From Agrypnia vestita (lineage: Eukaryota > Arthropoda > Insecta > Trichoptera > Phryganeidae): DNA of 64,000 nucleotides. Of the stretch, positions 1 to 10,087 are shown piece by piece. The stretch lies in contig JADDOH010023643.1 of NCBI GenBank assembly GCA_016648135.1, positions 62,001 to 126,000 of the forward strand, read 5' to 3'. The position numbers and the translations under genes were made by a program. Positions within the stretch are counted from its first letter, which is position 1. Each line of letters begins with the position of its first letter. The notes under the pieces were generated by a model that made no database searches, was not told where the DNA came from, and saw only the letters and a program-made list of their open reading frames with translations.

Positions 1-14
1 CGATAAAAACTTTT

Positions 15-142
15 TTAAACAAACGCGGAATACACGTCGCATCAATATTCTTACTATTTTCAAACTAAGTTAAACGCTTGTGCTATGAAAATAGAACTAA
101 CTTGTTAGTATCATAACCACTACACCAAACAAACTACTCTTA
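15..142 (-). repeat. SINE family A copy, tRNA-like head internally deleted
   Basis: Minus-strand copy of the tRNA-headed SINE seen intact at 38290-38466 and 51040-51214. The body (rising from the 3' end near base 15 through the run matching 'gaaaatag...acttg') is well conserved. The tRNA-like head keeps only its outer edge, ending 'ctactct' near 142. About 45 bases containing the B box are missing. Family identity rests on similarity to the other copies here; the family name is mine. Confidence 0.75.
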
Positions 143-504
143 AAACAGAAATTTTTAATGGAGCTTGATTTCTTGATACTACAATCACTGCGATCAAATT
201 ATACTTTACAATAATACACCTAACATTTTTTTATTATAAACGCATCGGTTTTAATCGACACCTATGTTTACCCTGAAAGTATTATAAAATGTTGGTCAAA
301 GAATTTTTAAAATCGGATGAGTAGTTTCGGAGATTAATTACCTCCTACATCCAAAGTTACCAATTTACAAACTTTACCATTTTATACATTAGTATAGACA
401 AGCAATAAGCCGTTTGATTTCCCAAATAAACCCATGTATTCACTAGGGGACAAATCGCGCAACATTTCGCGCGGCATGTCGCATCAACATCTACGCTCAT
501 GTTT
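143..504. other. AT-rich stretch with no recognised gene
   Basis: No open frame or repeat was recognised. The right part (about 440-530) is less AT-rich and contains several short CGCG-bearing words. It may be the 5' part of the Harbinger-derived sequence that follows. Confidence 0.4.
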
Positions 505-850
505 CGGGGACAATGACGCGGTCATTTGACCTGTACACACCGGGACTCACATATCACTTGTCGCGGAAATGTCGCCGGGTTATGATGATTAGTGCTGCGT
601 ATCTATTTATTCTAATGATTCTATCGAAACGTAAAAGCAGAAAAAGGTGGTGGGTGCGAAATTATTTACTGCAAAGGAAAAGAAGGATGGATATTCTATG
701 TTCTATGCAATCGTCGAATGTTTGACAGATCATTTGTCAATTTCATTCGAATGACAACAACTGATTTTGAAAATTTATTACAAATGATCGGGTCTTCCAT
801 AGCCAAGCAAGACACAATATTACGGAACGCTGTTTTATATCACATCATAT
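505..850 (+). pseudogene. PIF/Harbinger transposase N-terminal remnant
   Basis: Two frames together read like the N-terminal part of a PIF/Harbinger DDE transposase. The first, near 640-680, gives a basic stretch with RWWVRNYL, the usual 'RRWWVRPW' type motif. After a frameshift, the frame from about 715 to 845 gives MFDRSFVNFIRM, then TTTDFENLLQMIG, then SIAKQDTILRNAV, matching the family's conserved 'F..F.RM....F..LL..I...I...DT..R.A' pattern. The DDE catalytic core is absent, so the copy is truncated and non-functional. Established: Harbinger elements encode this nuclease plus a separate Myb/SANT or MADF-like protein; a decayed MADF partner ORF occurs at 31306-31520. Whether both derive from one family is not shown. 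Confidence 0.7.
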
Positions 851-947
851 AGCATATGTACCTAACTGTTGAGCATGTATCTCAGCTTGTCAACATACCA
901 CGTGGTACTGATGCGCGGTACGATATCCCCGTGTGCTCGCTCGGGTA

Positions 948-1090
948 CAGTTGCCGGCAAACTTCTTGAAAATTTTCAGCGTAGTGGGGGAGAGTTTGCG
1001 TATGTACCATTCCACCAACGAGACCCAAAATTTGTCTTCTGCGCATTCCCCCACTACGCCAAAATTTTTCAAGAAGTTTGCCGGTAACTG
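948..1090 (+). mobile_element. MITE family T copy 1 (TA target site, CAGT...ACTG ends)
   Basis: A 143-bp palindromic element starting CAGTTGCCGGCAAACTTC and ending with its inverse (GCCGGTAACTG). It is flanked by TA on both sides (946-947, 1091-1092). Terminal inverted repeats extend over about 45 bp, including GCGTAGTGGGGGA. Two further copies are at 4101-4235 and 37657-37799. TA duplication with CAGT ends fits Tc1/mariner-pogo superfamily MITEs. The long open frames read through it on both strands are by-products of the palindrome. Confidence 0.85.
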
Positions 1091-1386
1091 TACCGTGCGT
1101 AAAAATAAAAATATAAAACATTATTCACTTAATTACATACGGTTTGTACCTTGGTACCGGTGGCACCTTGTTGCAAAGATGATGGCAGCTAGTGATGGTC
1201 AGAACCATTATTCTAACCGGTTACACAATAACCGTTACTTGGGATTTGTATCTGATTTATCTATGATGGTAACTATATTTCCGCAATTCGACGGGCAACT
1301 ATGAGTACTACACAACAATCATCGATACGATCTCAAAACACGGATATTGTGTAACCGGTTAAAATTACATCACCAATGTACAATTA

Positions 1387-1583
1387 GTAGCTTGTTGGTC
1401 TTGTGGTAAGGACTCTCGCTTCGTGATTCAAAGGTCGCGGGTTCGAATCTCACTCCGGACCAGCAAGTTAGTTGTATTTTCATAACACCAGCATTTAGCT
1501 TAGTTTGAAAATAGAACGAATATTTATGTGACATGTATTCCGTATTCGCATCTCTATTTGTTTTAAAAATTATTTTTTTTAAA
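1387..1583 (+). repeat. SINE family A, near full length
   Basis: Plus-strand copy. The tRNA-like head starts near GTAGCTTGTTGGTC and contains a B-box-like GGGTTCGAATC near 1438. The ends of the head, CTTGTTGGTC and GACCAGCAAG, can pair as an extended acceptor-like stem. The body contains TTTAGCTTAGTTTGAAAATA, then ATGTGACATGTATTCCG, and ends in a T/A-rich tail. It is a pol III-type retroposon, not a functional tRNA, because the tRNA-like fold is poor and the unit is repeated at many sites in the window. Confidence 0.85.
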
Positions 1584-2139
1584 AATGGCAGTCATGGTTT
1601 GTCTGTTATCAGTATATTGTATATTGGGATGGCCATGGCAGAGAGCTGTGCGTGGTAGATTAGATTAGATTAGATTTTTTAATTACAATTGACTATTCAT
1701 ACAACAGTAAAAAAGTAAAGACTGATTCTAAAAACTGTATTAGAATATAACAAAAAATAATAAAGTAATGAGGTTATAAGGGGGAAAATAAAGAAAAAAA
1801 TATATTCCCGAGAATATATTATTTTCTTGTAGTATTTTCTTGGTGTAGAATGAAGACCATTCACTATTGGAATGTGAAAAGAAAATTGTTGTGCGGGGTT
1901 TGTGGATAGGGATTAGCTTCGAGTCTACGCATTTTTACCCGCCACCGCAAAGGTTCACCGAATGTAGCTGAAAATGGATTTTACAATCCTTCTTGCCCTT
2001 TTACACAAGAATATCTCCTAAATTGCTGATTAATTTAAACTGTAACACAACATTTCGCATAACATTTATTTATATTTATACGTAGCACCGCGCGCTGAAT
2101 GGAGTGCCACTTACCGAGTGCACCTCGGTAGGTTTAATC
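1584..2139. other. Intergenic sequence; short (AGATT)n microsatellite
   Basis: No gene recognised. A four-unit AGATT microsatellite lies near 1658-1677. An inverted ATATTC...GAATAT word occurs near 1801-1820. Confidence 0.4.
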
Positions 2140-2360
2140 AACGAACCAAACGCTAGACGCGACCGATTAAAGTGACGCGACCTGAAATATTAATACGAAA
2201 CCGTTTGACGAAAAGCGCTCGCGCCGGTCGCCCGGGCCAGCGGCGGGCGCGCGCGGAGGACGGCCGCTCGGCGAGGTGCCGGCGGAGTGACCCCCGCGCG
2301 GGGTCAGCAACCCGCGCGGCCGGAACCGGCGGTCGGAAGCGACGACATTCACACGCGCCG
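2140..2360. other. Small CpG-rich island
   Basis: About 200 bp of very GC- and CpG-rich sequence (densest at 2215-2345) in an AT-rich neighbourhood. Open frames on both strands have arginine/alanine/glycine-rich composition with no domain, typical of CpG-island translation noise. It could be a promoter or first exon, or an unmethylated remnant. No splice donor or start codon context clearly favours a gene. Confidence 0.5.
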
Positions 2361-2701
2361 TGAATACTTAATGAGATGATATTACAGAGATGCCTATTAC
2401 GCGCATGAGCTTCCCGCTCTTCCCTTGCGCGGCAACTTTTCTGATATGTTGGCGAAAACTACAAGTAGACCGGTAAAATACGCTGTAGGCACCCGGTTAC
2501 GTTTTATGATTGCTACGTACCTACGCTCAGTCATCAGTAACCAGATCCGAATGACCTTTATTTATCCTGATTCTATATAATAGGTACTAAAATAAGAGAC
2601 AATATCAGTTTGAATATAAAAATTATATATATATATATATATATATGTTAGTTCTAACTACTTTGGGGGTAACCCGCGTCAAATTCTGGTCGTCAGGACC
2701 A

Positions 2702-2743
2702 GTCGTCTGCCGACGTTTCGAACAGATCTCATTGTTCATCTTC
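2702..2743 (-). ncRNA. Hammerhead-ribozyme-like motif, left arm
   Basis: On the minus strand: GAAGATGA, a five-pair stem with loop, CGAAAC, then GTCGGCAGACGAC, which itself can form a small hairpin. This is the layout core-1, stem II, GAAA, stem III of a type I hammerhead. The canonical CUGAUGA is altered (GUCGAAGAUGA), so activity is doubtful. Hammerheads in Penelope-like elements are established knowledge. Confidence 0.5.
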
Positions 2744-2832
2744 GACTTCCGACCGCATGGAGTAACATTCTTAACAATAATAATCAAATTTCTAATACAA
2801 ATAATATTAATAATAATAAACCAGAAATCACG

Positions 2833-2976
2833 ATGAAAACACCGAAGCAATTAGAAAATCCAACCTTCTCAACACTGTATAATGACGATAATAAAATAAA
2901 TATACGGATTACTAGAAGCCGAGCAAAACACATTAACGGCGTCACTGGAGAAACCCACTCCTCCACAAACACCTGA
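2833..2976 (+). CDS. 47-codon open frame between the hammerhead arms
   Basis: An ATG frame of 47 residues in the spacer between the inverted arms. It is open upstream as well, through an Asn-rich stretch back to about 2766. The middle reads NDDNKINIRITRSRAK, a basic patch of the kind found in retroelement nucleic-acid-binding proteins, then a Thr/Ser-rich end before TGA. No domain is recognised. It may be the remnant N terminus of a Penelope-like protein, or chance. Confidence 0.25.
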   Translation: MKTPKQLENPTFSTLYNDDNKINIRITRSRAKHINGVTGETHSSTNT

Positions 2977-3065
2977 CGCAGAATTTTTCAAACTTTCACT
3001 TGACGGTGAGCTCCGGACCCAAACGGTTGTACGCTTTTTGGAGAAGCAGCTCATCGACAAGGCGC

Positions 3066-3113
3066 CCTGAAGATGAACAGTGAGATCTGTTCGAAACGTC
3101 GGCAGACGACTGG
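3066..3113 (+). ncRNA. Hammerhead-ribozyme-like motif, right arm
   Basis: Reads CCTGAAGATGAACAG, loop TGAGAT, CTGTTCGAAAC. AACAG and CTGTT form a perfect five-pair stem II, followed by C-GAAA and the stem III-like CGTCGGCAGACG. The first core box is CUGAAGAUGA rather than CUGAUGA, a change seen repeatedly in this window. Fold and context support the family; catalytic competence is not shown. Confidence 0.55.
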
Positions 3114-3199
3114 TCCTGACGACCAGAATTTGACGCGGGTTACCCCCAAAGTAGTTAGAACTAACACATATTGTACCCGTGAAAGCCTTCGATTTAACA

Positions 3200-3255
3200 T
3201 GTATATATATATTGAATATATATAATATATATATATATAATAATTATATATATAT
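3200..3255. repeat. (TA)n microsatellite
   Basis: Interrupted TA repeats that separate the hammerhead pair from the tRNA-headed repeat pair. Similar tracts are at 2625-2646, 16257-16306 and 16681-16705, each at a boundary of these same repeat families. Confidence 0.85.
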
Positions 3256-3470
3256 TTAAGTCTAAATAAATAAATGAAATGCAGAGTCAAACACAAATAT
3301 CACACAAAACTGAATTGCTGGAACCTGGATTTGAACCACGGACCTCTGTCTTACGCGGACAGCGTGTTACCAATTTACTATTCCAGCTACTTAATGAGTC
3401 GTCGATATTTCATAGTTATATGGTTATGAATTATTAATTCACTTATTTTCATTCCATTTTTTATTCGGGA
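3256..3470 (-). repeat. tRNA-headed repeat family B, minus-strand copy
   Basis: The head (3313-3400 reversed) forms a tRNA-like cloverleaf. Its acceptor strands GCTGGAA and TTCCAGC pair perfectly, the D-arm region contains TTGGTAACAC, and the anticodon arm is CTGTC-loop-GACAG. Position 33 is G instead of the near-invariant U and the T stem is weak, so this is a tRNA-derived repeat rather than a working tRNA. The 3' body ends TTTCATTTATTTATTT at the (TA)n tract. It forms an inverted pair with 3640-3870. Confidence 0.75.
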
Positions 3471-3639
3471 AGTAATCAAATGTTACGAGAATATCAAACG
3501 AAGCTTTGACGCCTTCTCGCTAATCAATTTTCTTCAATTGTTTTTATATTATTTTTATTGTTTTTATATTACCTGATGTTCCGTCTCCCCGAACCCGTGA
3601 TTGTTGATTAGTATCGCGCTCCCGATAGAAAAGAGCGTT

Positions 3640-3870
3640 CTTTCTTACAATAATCGACAAATATTGACGACTTATTAAGTAGCCGGGATAGTGAAATTGA
3701 TAACACGCTGTCCGCGTAAGACAGAGGTCCGTGGTTCGAATCCAGATTCTAGCATTTAATTTTTCAGTTTTGTTATTTGATATTTGTGTGTTTATCTTAA
3801 TTTCATTTATTTATTTCTTATTAAATATTACAGGAGTCGCTAGCATCAATAAATGAAAAATATAAATAAC
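3640..3870 (+). repeat. tRNA-headed repeat family B, plus-strand copy
   Basis: Shares with the copy at 3256 the leader AAATATTGACGACTTATTAAG, the tRNA-like head (GGTAACACGCTG type D/anticodon region and GTGGTTCGAATCC B box) and the tail. It ends near AATAAATGAAAAAT, next to a short TA tract. The same full unit recurs at 16391-16660. Confidence 0.75.
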
Positions 3871-4100
3871 ATACATATATATATTCCTTACACACAAACA
3901 TAATTTTATAAAATAGTAAAAGCATGTGTAAAATGTTTGGTTATATTTTTCTTTCTTATTTATATTTTAATGCATTTAAATGAAAAAGTACACGTAGATA
4001 CATCATTGAATAAAACATATATAGAAAAAAATCTATATCAAAACACTTATTTTAAGAATAAAAGATTTTTATTTAAACGCTGAACTTAACTTGGCTTGTA

Positions 4101-4235
4101 CAGTTGCCGGCAAACTTCTTGAAATTCTTTGGCGTAGTGGGGGAATGCGCAGAAGACGAAATTTGGGTATCGTTGGTGGAAAGGTAGATGCGCAAACTTC
4201 CCGCCGTAGAATTTCAAGATGTTTGCCGGCTACTG
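4101..4235 (+). mobile_element. MITE family T copy 2
   Basis: A 135-bp copy of the family at 948-1090. It begins CAGTTGCCGGCAAACTTC, ends GTTTGCCGGCTACTG, and is flanked by TA at 4099-4100 and 4236-4237. The interior shows ATGCGCAGAAGACGAAATT, shared with the other copies in inverse. Confidence 0.85.
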
Positions 4236-5039
4236 TATATTCGTTGAAATCATTAAAATCGTCTTCCCGTAGCACAGCACACGAGCATTATAGTTTTCAT
4301 TATGTTAGACACGTGAAGTACCGCTCTACTGCCGCATTGTGTGATCACATCACTCGACCAATGGGTTTGAGGGTCGATTAAAATGCATTCGGTTTCATTG
4401 CGGAGAGCTCAGGCAGTTAACTATTACCGAAATAATAAATGTTTGTCAATTAATTATGACGGTGCTTGTATATAGACAGCGGTACATCACGAGCGATAAC
4501 TACGGCCATTCACTCCCCTTCCCCAATTTTTCTAGGAGTCTGATAGCGACCTGTCAGCCCAAATATAGTTTTAATTGGGGCAACATTACCGTGTCGAGGA
4601 ATAATTCGGTCGATATGTCGGTGCCGCCGAATATGATACGGAAGGAGCAGGGGTGTCGAAACTTACTCCTCGGGGGTCCGGAGCGATTCATCGCCAAACT
4701 TCACGCAACCGAAATCGAATTATTCATTGATAACTTGCCAACAGCAACTAATTATATTGTAGGCTTGGTTGCGGGGCGTATTTAGCGGCTATCCATGCTT
4801 CAACTGCGTGTAGCGAACTGGCTAACTTCGTATCTTGAATCAGATACGGAGAAGTTGGGCATCTGAACCCGAACCTCAGAAATAGACGACATCGACAGAC
4901 AGACGTTCCACATTTTCACTCACGTATATTACATCTTGAGTGAATAAGAGAGTAATTATGAAATAATTGCGGCTTAATTTCACCGTGCATTTAACCAAGG
5001 AGTAATATTTTTGAAAATTAAATTAAACACAAATTCACT
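4236..5039. other. Intergenic; one unsupported 109-codon frame
   Basis: An open frame at 4456-4785 (plus) encodes 109 residues but shows no recognisable domain, signal peptide or splice context. Composition is moderately GC-rich. I do not call it a gene. Confidence 0.3.
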
Positions 5040-5112
5040 TGGTGTAAACCACTACATTTTTGGTAACACTAACCGATATCGAAACCGTTCCTTCTTCAGG
5101 ATAAACTACAAA
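5040..5112 (-). repeat. Degenerate hammerhead-like fragment
   Basis: On the minus strand TATCCTGAAGAAGGAAC is followed by GGTTTCGATATCGG. The first core box resembles those at 48366 and 27740, but a proper GAAA box is lost. Probably a decayed Penelope-type terminal sequence. Confidence 0.35.
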
Positions 5113-6040
5113 CTAAATATTACACCTAGCTGTAACCCGGTTACTAAAGAGTAAGTATAAACTTATTTATACCTGACACTAATGAAATAGTAATAACGAC
5201 TTTTTATCAAAATATTTAAACATTTTTTTTTATATTTCCCCAACCTGTAGTTAAGCGTATTAATTTAAACCCTGACGATTGTGCTAGGTAGAACATGAAA
5301 TGATTCGCGTCTTTAGCAACATGTGTTAGGCGGCCGGTTTGAGTTTGCTGGCCTGAGATTCAAGCCCTATCACCGGCCGTTTAATTTGGTTTTTATAGCC
5401 ATGAATTTCAACGACATTACGGACGTTACACGAAGATACGAAGGAACAGACAGACAGACGGACAAACGACAAAATTATCAAATTTGTTAATATGTTTTGG
5501 CAACCTAAAACATGAAAAGTTTCCTCAAAATCACCTGGATAATTACTCTCTGGATTATTTCTACTAGTAGTATGTAGACTTAAAGGTCCCGCCCCAGCCA
5601 ACCATACCACACTGTTAAATGGAGTGGGCAAATGCAAAGTATTGCACTTTCAACATGTTTATTGATAAGATATTTCGTAGCCCTATGAAGAGATATGAGT
5701 TTTCTCATCTTAGTGACTGTGGAATATATTTGCTATTTCCGTTTTAGATTGCTATCAATTATTACACCCAAGTAGGTACTACTCTAACCAGACAAAAATA
5801 AACAATTTTTATTGTCAAAATTTTTTTTGTCGTCACATTGATTGGAATGGATATTTATGTTATATGATCAGGTGAATCCCTTTTGGTAATAGAGATATAT
5901 AGATTTTTCTGCATTTAATGAAAAAAAAATTGTCATTATTAATTAAAATTAATAGCTCTGTTTGCTTTTGTATTTATATAGCTCCATGATTTTACTTTTA
6001 TAATTAATGCAGTATTAAGAGCATATAATACAATTTTATA
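5113..6040. other. Intergenic sequence
   Basis: Contains a short GACA/GACG-type simple repeat near 5446-5463. A 103-codon minus frame at 5326-5637 shows no recognisable domain. Nothing else was recognised. Confidence 0.35.
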
Positions 6041-6042
6041 TT

Positions 6043-6411
6043 TTAAAGATAATTTGAATATGTCGTTAAAATGAATTTGAATAGAAATGGACCTATGACT
6101 GTTTCCTGCGGAATATCAAAAGATGTAGTGAGTGATCCATATAGTTTACTTTTAACTCTCACTATCTGGCTTCGTTCTTTAATAATGGATGTTGTTGGAT
6201 ATTGTTTTGGATTTGCCCAAATTATATCAAAAACCAAATTGCTGTTGATAAGGTATATTTTTGAAATGGATACTAAATGATTTACCAAAGATAGAAGCTT
6301 AAATTCCAGGTCTTTGTTGTTTTCGCATAATTTGTTTTGTTTTCTATGGACTCCTCGAAAAGTGAAAAAATGTTGCGGAGGCCCTTCAACCGCATCTCGG
6401 ACCATCCACAC
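6043..6411 (-). pseudogene. LINE reverse-transcriptase fragment
   Basis: The end of this minus frame (about 6060-6190) reads RSQIVRVKSK, then SFDIPQETVIGPFLFKFI. This is the conserved non-LTR reverse-transcriptase segment normally written 'R.Q.V.V.....S....GVPQGTVLGPLLF' that lies just before the catalytic F/YADD box. Changes such as D for G and E for G break the motif and no ADD box follows. Only about 40 residues are alignable; the first two-thirds of the frame is less certain. Confidence 0.6.
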
Positions 6412-6640
6412 CGCGTCCTGTAAGGTTCTGGAAGTTACGGGCGGTTGCCCGTAGCCCCGTGGATCCGCTGTATCTTGAATAATTCACAACCTTGGGTGGA
6501 ACAGCAGCCGCGGCCCTTATCACCGGATAGCGTATCGATCCGCTGCCCTCCTCCGGCCCTTGAGCCGGTATCAGGAGGACTCGGATAACACCTGCAAGAG
6601 GGGGGCGCGGGGGCATCGCCGCCGGAAATGAGTGTGCATT
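6386..6640. other. GC-rich unassigned block
   Basis: About 240 bp of elevated GC next to the LINE fragment. A 76-codon minus frame is open across it but not recognised. It could be a LINE 5' or ORF1 remnant. Confidence 0.3.
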
Positions 6641-8124
6641 TTTATTTTTGTAAATTGGCTCGTATTTTATGTTTTTTTATTTTTTTTAAATATCGACCAA
6701 TATCCCTCGACTCCCCGACATTCCCATTCCTTACTTTATTTGTATATTCTTTTTATGTTTTTGTTTAATTTCTATATCATGTACCGATTATTTATCTGTT
6801 CAATCTTATTATACTTTTCTATTTATTATTATTTAAGTTCTGATAATAATAAAGAAAATTTGTTGCGGGGATAATGACGGCGAATTTGTGTGGTCCGCTG
6901 TGCGCCCCGCTATAGGTATTAAGGGGTATCGCACAGTGACCTTATAGTATAGGCGTGCGGTGAAAGTAAGAAGCGTGACTTTTATTTAAAAATTTATATT
7001 TGCTAAAAAAATTGAAATTAAATATTTATCTGGCAGAATATTATGAAATATAAATATCTGAATAATATGTTAATTATAGGGATATTACGAGATATATCTC
7101 TTCTTTCGGTTTCTTTTCAAAATATATGCTTAGGAAAAAGTCATGTTTCTTGTTCTTACTGCACCTGCCAAAAAATGCCAATCAGGCGGCGAATTAACAG
7201 GACCGATATAGAAGCAATAGCTTATAAAACGGTCCTGGGTAAGTAGTGGGCCCGCCCTCAATACCGACCAATGTACATAATATATTGCGTATGATAACTC
7301 CATTTTTTTTTGCGACGAGTGCATTTTTGTTCCCTTTGCTTAGTTTTTGTGCCCTAAATTGGGGGCCCTGCTACCTCAATGATGCGATTAACTGATGGTG
7401 AATCATTAATAAATAACATACACATATTGCTCTTTATGGAATAGAAAAAATAGACTTATCTTTAGATCACCGCACTGCAACTTTATAATTTCCGCATTCG
7501 ATTCCCAGTAAGGTCTGTGTGATTTACTCAAGCCTTGATATTTTTGTGATGAATTTCGATACTGCAATTAAATATATTTTTCGATATGATGTTTACTACT
7601 TATTGCACTACACTATGATCGTCACTATTGCCTCTACAACCCCTGGTGGGTCTAGGCTTCTTCGAGAATTTGTCTCGATTTATCCCTCATGCGAGTCCTT
7701 TTTCTTCTATCCTGGATTTCTTGGAAAGATATATCATTTAAGACATTGACTTACATCCAAGCAAAAAATATTTTGGCCGACCTCTTTTCAAATACATCTA
7801 AATTCTATATTTCGACATGTCCAGGGATGAGATTTCAGTGGAGAACAGTAGGTACCTACAAAAATTAAGGACACAGAATAAGATCTCACTAAAAGATTAT
7901 TATGAGTCGTAGGTGAGTTTCTTTAAGATTCTCGTTGACTGTGATTTTTTAATTTCTTCAATAACTGCAAATGTTACCATTATTAATATTAATAAAAATA
8001 AAATACTTTATATAAACCACTATTTATTGAATTATCATCATGTTTTGGGGCCAATGGTGCAATGCGCTTATTTAGTTATGTTTATTAATAGTTCAATTAA
8101 TATATTCTAATTTTAATTTCTATA
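6641..8124. other. AT-rich intergenic sequence
   Basis: Several short frames (for example 7043-7246 and 7913-8110) have no recognisable motif. The right end probably belongs to the 3' region of the LINE-type sequence that follows. Confidence 0.3.
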
Positions 8125-8560
8125 CTCATGTTTTGGTGAAATTCCTGATACTTTTGTATATTTTGCTACTTATAACTTGTAAATTGTTTAATGTATGTTC
8201 TTTTTAATTTTATGATATATTTTTTATGTAAAAGCCTATACGCATTGCTACTCTTTACTTTATATTTTTAAATTTTATTCTCATGTTTTGGTGCTATTCC
8301 TGATACTTTTTATATTTTGCTACTTATAACTAATATTGTTTAATGTATGTTCTTTTTAATTTTATGTTATATGTTTTATATAAAAGCCTATACACATTGC
8401 TGCTCTTTACTTTATATTTTAATTTTTATACTCATGTTTTGGTGCTATACAGATATTGTTTAATGTATGTGCTTTTTGAAATTTATATTATATTCTTTAA
8501 GTAAAAGCCTATACCTAATGGGCGTAAACAAATAAATAAATAAAAATAAATAAATAAATA
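8125..8560 (+). repeat. Tandem repeat of about 153 bp ending in an (AAAT)n tail
   Basis: The word CTCATGTTTTGGTG occurs at 8125, 8280 and 8431, marking units of 155, 151 and a shorter last unit. Each unit includes GTAAAAGCCTATAC. The array ends in ACAAATAAATAAATAAA near 8529. A tandem array followed by a short A-rich microsatellite fits a non-LTR retrotransposon 3' UTR. A reverse-oriented sequence with GTAAAAGCCC and an AAAT tail is at 13085-13460. Confidence 0.65.
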
Positions 8561-9882
8561 GACTCCAACTCTGATTTGAGTAGTTCTATCACTTTATTGA
8601 TTGATTTGCGATGTACAACATCGTCATTTACTATTCTATTATCAACTCCGATGATACTTTAGCACATCTGTGACGATATTGGAAATCCACAGAACAGCTG
8701 ATTTCGCCTCCCACGAAGCACTTTACTGCTATTCAAAAAAAAAAACATTGATGACTTACTAGTCCTTATTTAGTTTTCCCTTTTCTAATCCTTCTCGCGC
8801 GCCGGACCGACCTGCCCGCTGGAGGGGGAGGGTTTACCCACGTGACGAGGGTGGTGGACGAGCTTGAGATATTCTAGCAATCACATCGACGGGAATACAT
8901 TAATAAAGTCTACGCTTAAGGGCGAGGGGTGGACTCGTGTTCAGAAACAGTGTATTTCCTTCAAAAAATAAAACGCCTACAAAAACGTGCTGAAAATAAC
9001 ACAATATTGCTTTAGTCATCTCGTGTGACCTTTATTCAGTAGGTAGCTGTCGCGCGGCACTCCCGGTAGAAGCAGAAAAGAATACATATTTGTGTGTACT
9101 AAGACTATACACTAGAAATAAAAATTTTCTCACTACCTATATATGTACGCCTATTTATTTAATTGAATGACTTCGAATTAAAGCTTTCGATTATTAAAGC
9201 TGCATGTGGGTCCAACTGCAAGCTTAGGAAAAAGGCGAAAATCACTCGAAGTACGGCCCGGACTATATGTACTCGTACGCTGGATGACCGAAAACCTCTC
9301 AACAAAATCAACTCAAAGTTTTGCTGAAGAGTATTGGGCACAATGGTTAAATGGGCCGGCAGTAAACGACTACCACAGCGGGTCTTTAAAGTTCATGATC
9401 AGATGTAACAAATGCTTAGATTGAGAAGACGATGAAATATGTGTGAAAAAATGGATTAAGGTACTTGCATGCTTAAATAATTTTTTAAAAGTAAAAGTTC
9501 TTTTCTGGATTACCGTCGCAGATTAATTCGACGTTTCATCTTAAAACGAGATTTTGTTAGAGATGAGATCATAATAAGTCATCGCAACATGTAAAAAAAA
9601 TAATTTGATTATTGATTAAATAACAAATAACACGGAATTACTCATTCGCCATGGATTTAATATATATTTGTCTGTTGGTAGTACCCAAATGGTGCATTAA
9701 TTTGGTGTCCAAAGTAATCTTTGTATTTCAATAAAATATAATAATAAACATGTATGTTAATATTCGATTAATCTTGAAAAATTGCCACTTTAAGATAGAA
9801 GAAGACATTAAAAATATTTTTTGTCAATTGCTTTAAATTATAGACTACCACGAACTTTTCGCTATTTTGCATTTGTCAGACG
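8561..9882. other. Intergenic sequence
   Basis: A small GC-rich patch near 8795-8860 contains a CACGTGA E-box-like word. A 72-codon frame at 9206-9424 is not recognised. No gene supported. Confidence 0.35.
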
Positions 9883-10050
9883 TAGGTCCTGTTGTATCAA
9901 GTTGGATAAAAGTAAAAGTTCATTTAAAGCGTAGATTTTTACGTTTTCCACCAATCAAATGACCCGTTTTCGTAAAAGTCTATGCTTTAAAAAAAATGAA
10001 CTTCTACTTTAATAATAATATCTAATTTTACTAACTTGATTCAATCAGTA
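9883..10050. mobile_element. MITE family H (Harbinger-type hairpin), diverged copy
   Basis: Ends GGTCCTGTTGTATCAAGTTGG and the inverse AACTTGATTCAATCAG. The interior carries TAGATTTTTACGTTTTCCACC and its inverse TTTTCGTAAAAGTCTATG, the same central hairpin as the reference copy at 42499-42643. Non-coding. Confidence 0.7.
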
Positions 10051-10087
10051 GCCGAATTCTTCAGCTCTTGTCTTTCCTGGTGAGCCG

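Larger units (their letters stand above)
2647..3165. repeat. Inverted pair of Penelope-type terminal sequences with hammerhead motifs
   Basis: Two arms of about 95 bp, 2647-2743 and 3071-3165, are nearly identical inverted copies separated by about 330 bp. Each contains, reading outward, AGATGAACA, a short hairpin, CGAAACGTCGGCAGACGAC, then CCTGACGACCAGAATTTGACG and GCGGGTTACCC. The GCGGGTTA segment recurs at the 3' edge of the Penelope-like element at 16700. Both outer ends meet (TA)n tracts (2625-2646 and 3200-3255). I interpret this as two Penelope-like terminal repeats in head-to-head arrangement. The pair could fold into one long hairpin. Confidence 0.7.

Noticed and set aside
882..1304. 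Overlapping frames of 60-123 codons on both strands
   Set aside because: They read through the palindromic MITE at 948-1090; similar frames appear at the copy at 37657-37799, so they are repeat artefacts.
3680..3760. Possible functional tRNA gene
   Set aside because: The head is part of a repeat family with several copies, base 33 is not U, the T stem is poor, and it is continuous with a SINE tail.
4456..4785. 109-codon plus frame
   Set aside because: No motif, signal peptide or splice context; length alone is weak evidence in eukaryotic intergenic DNA.
9525..9560. Possible hammerhead (AAGATGAAACGTCG on the minus strand)
   Set aside because: There is no room for stem II between the two boxes; it is at most a decayed remnant.
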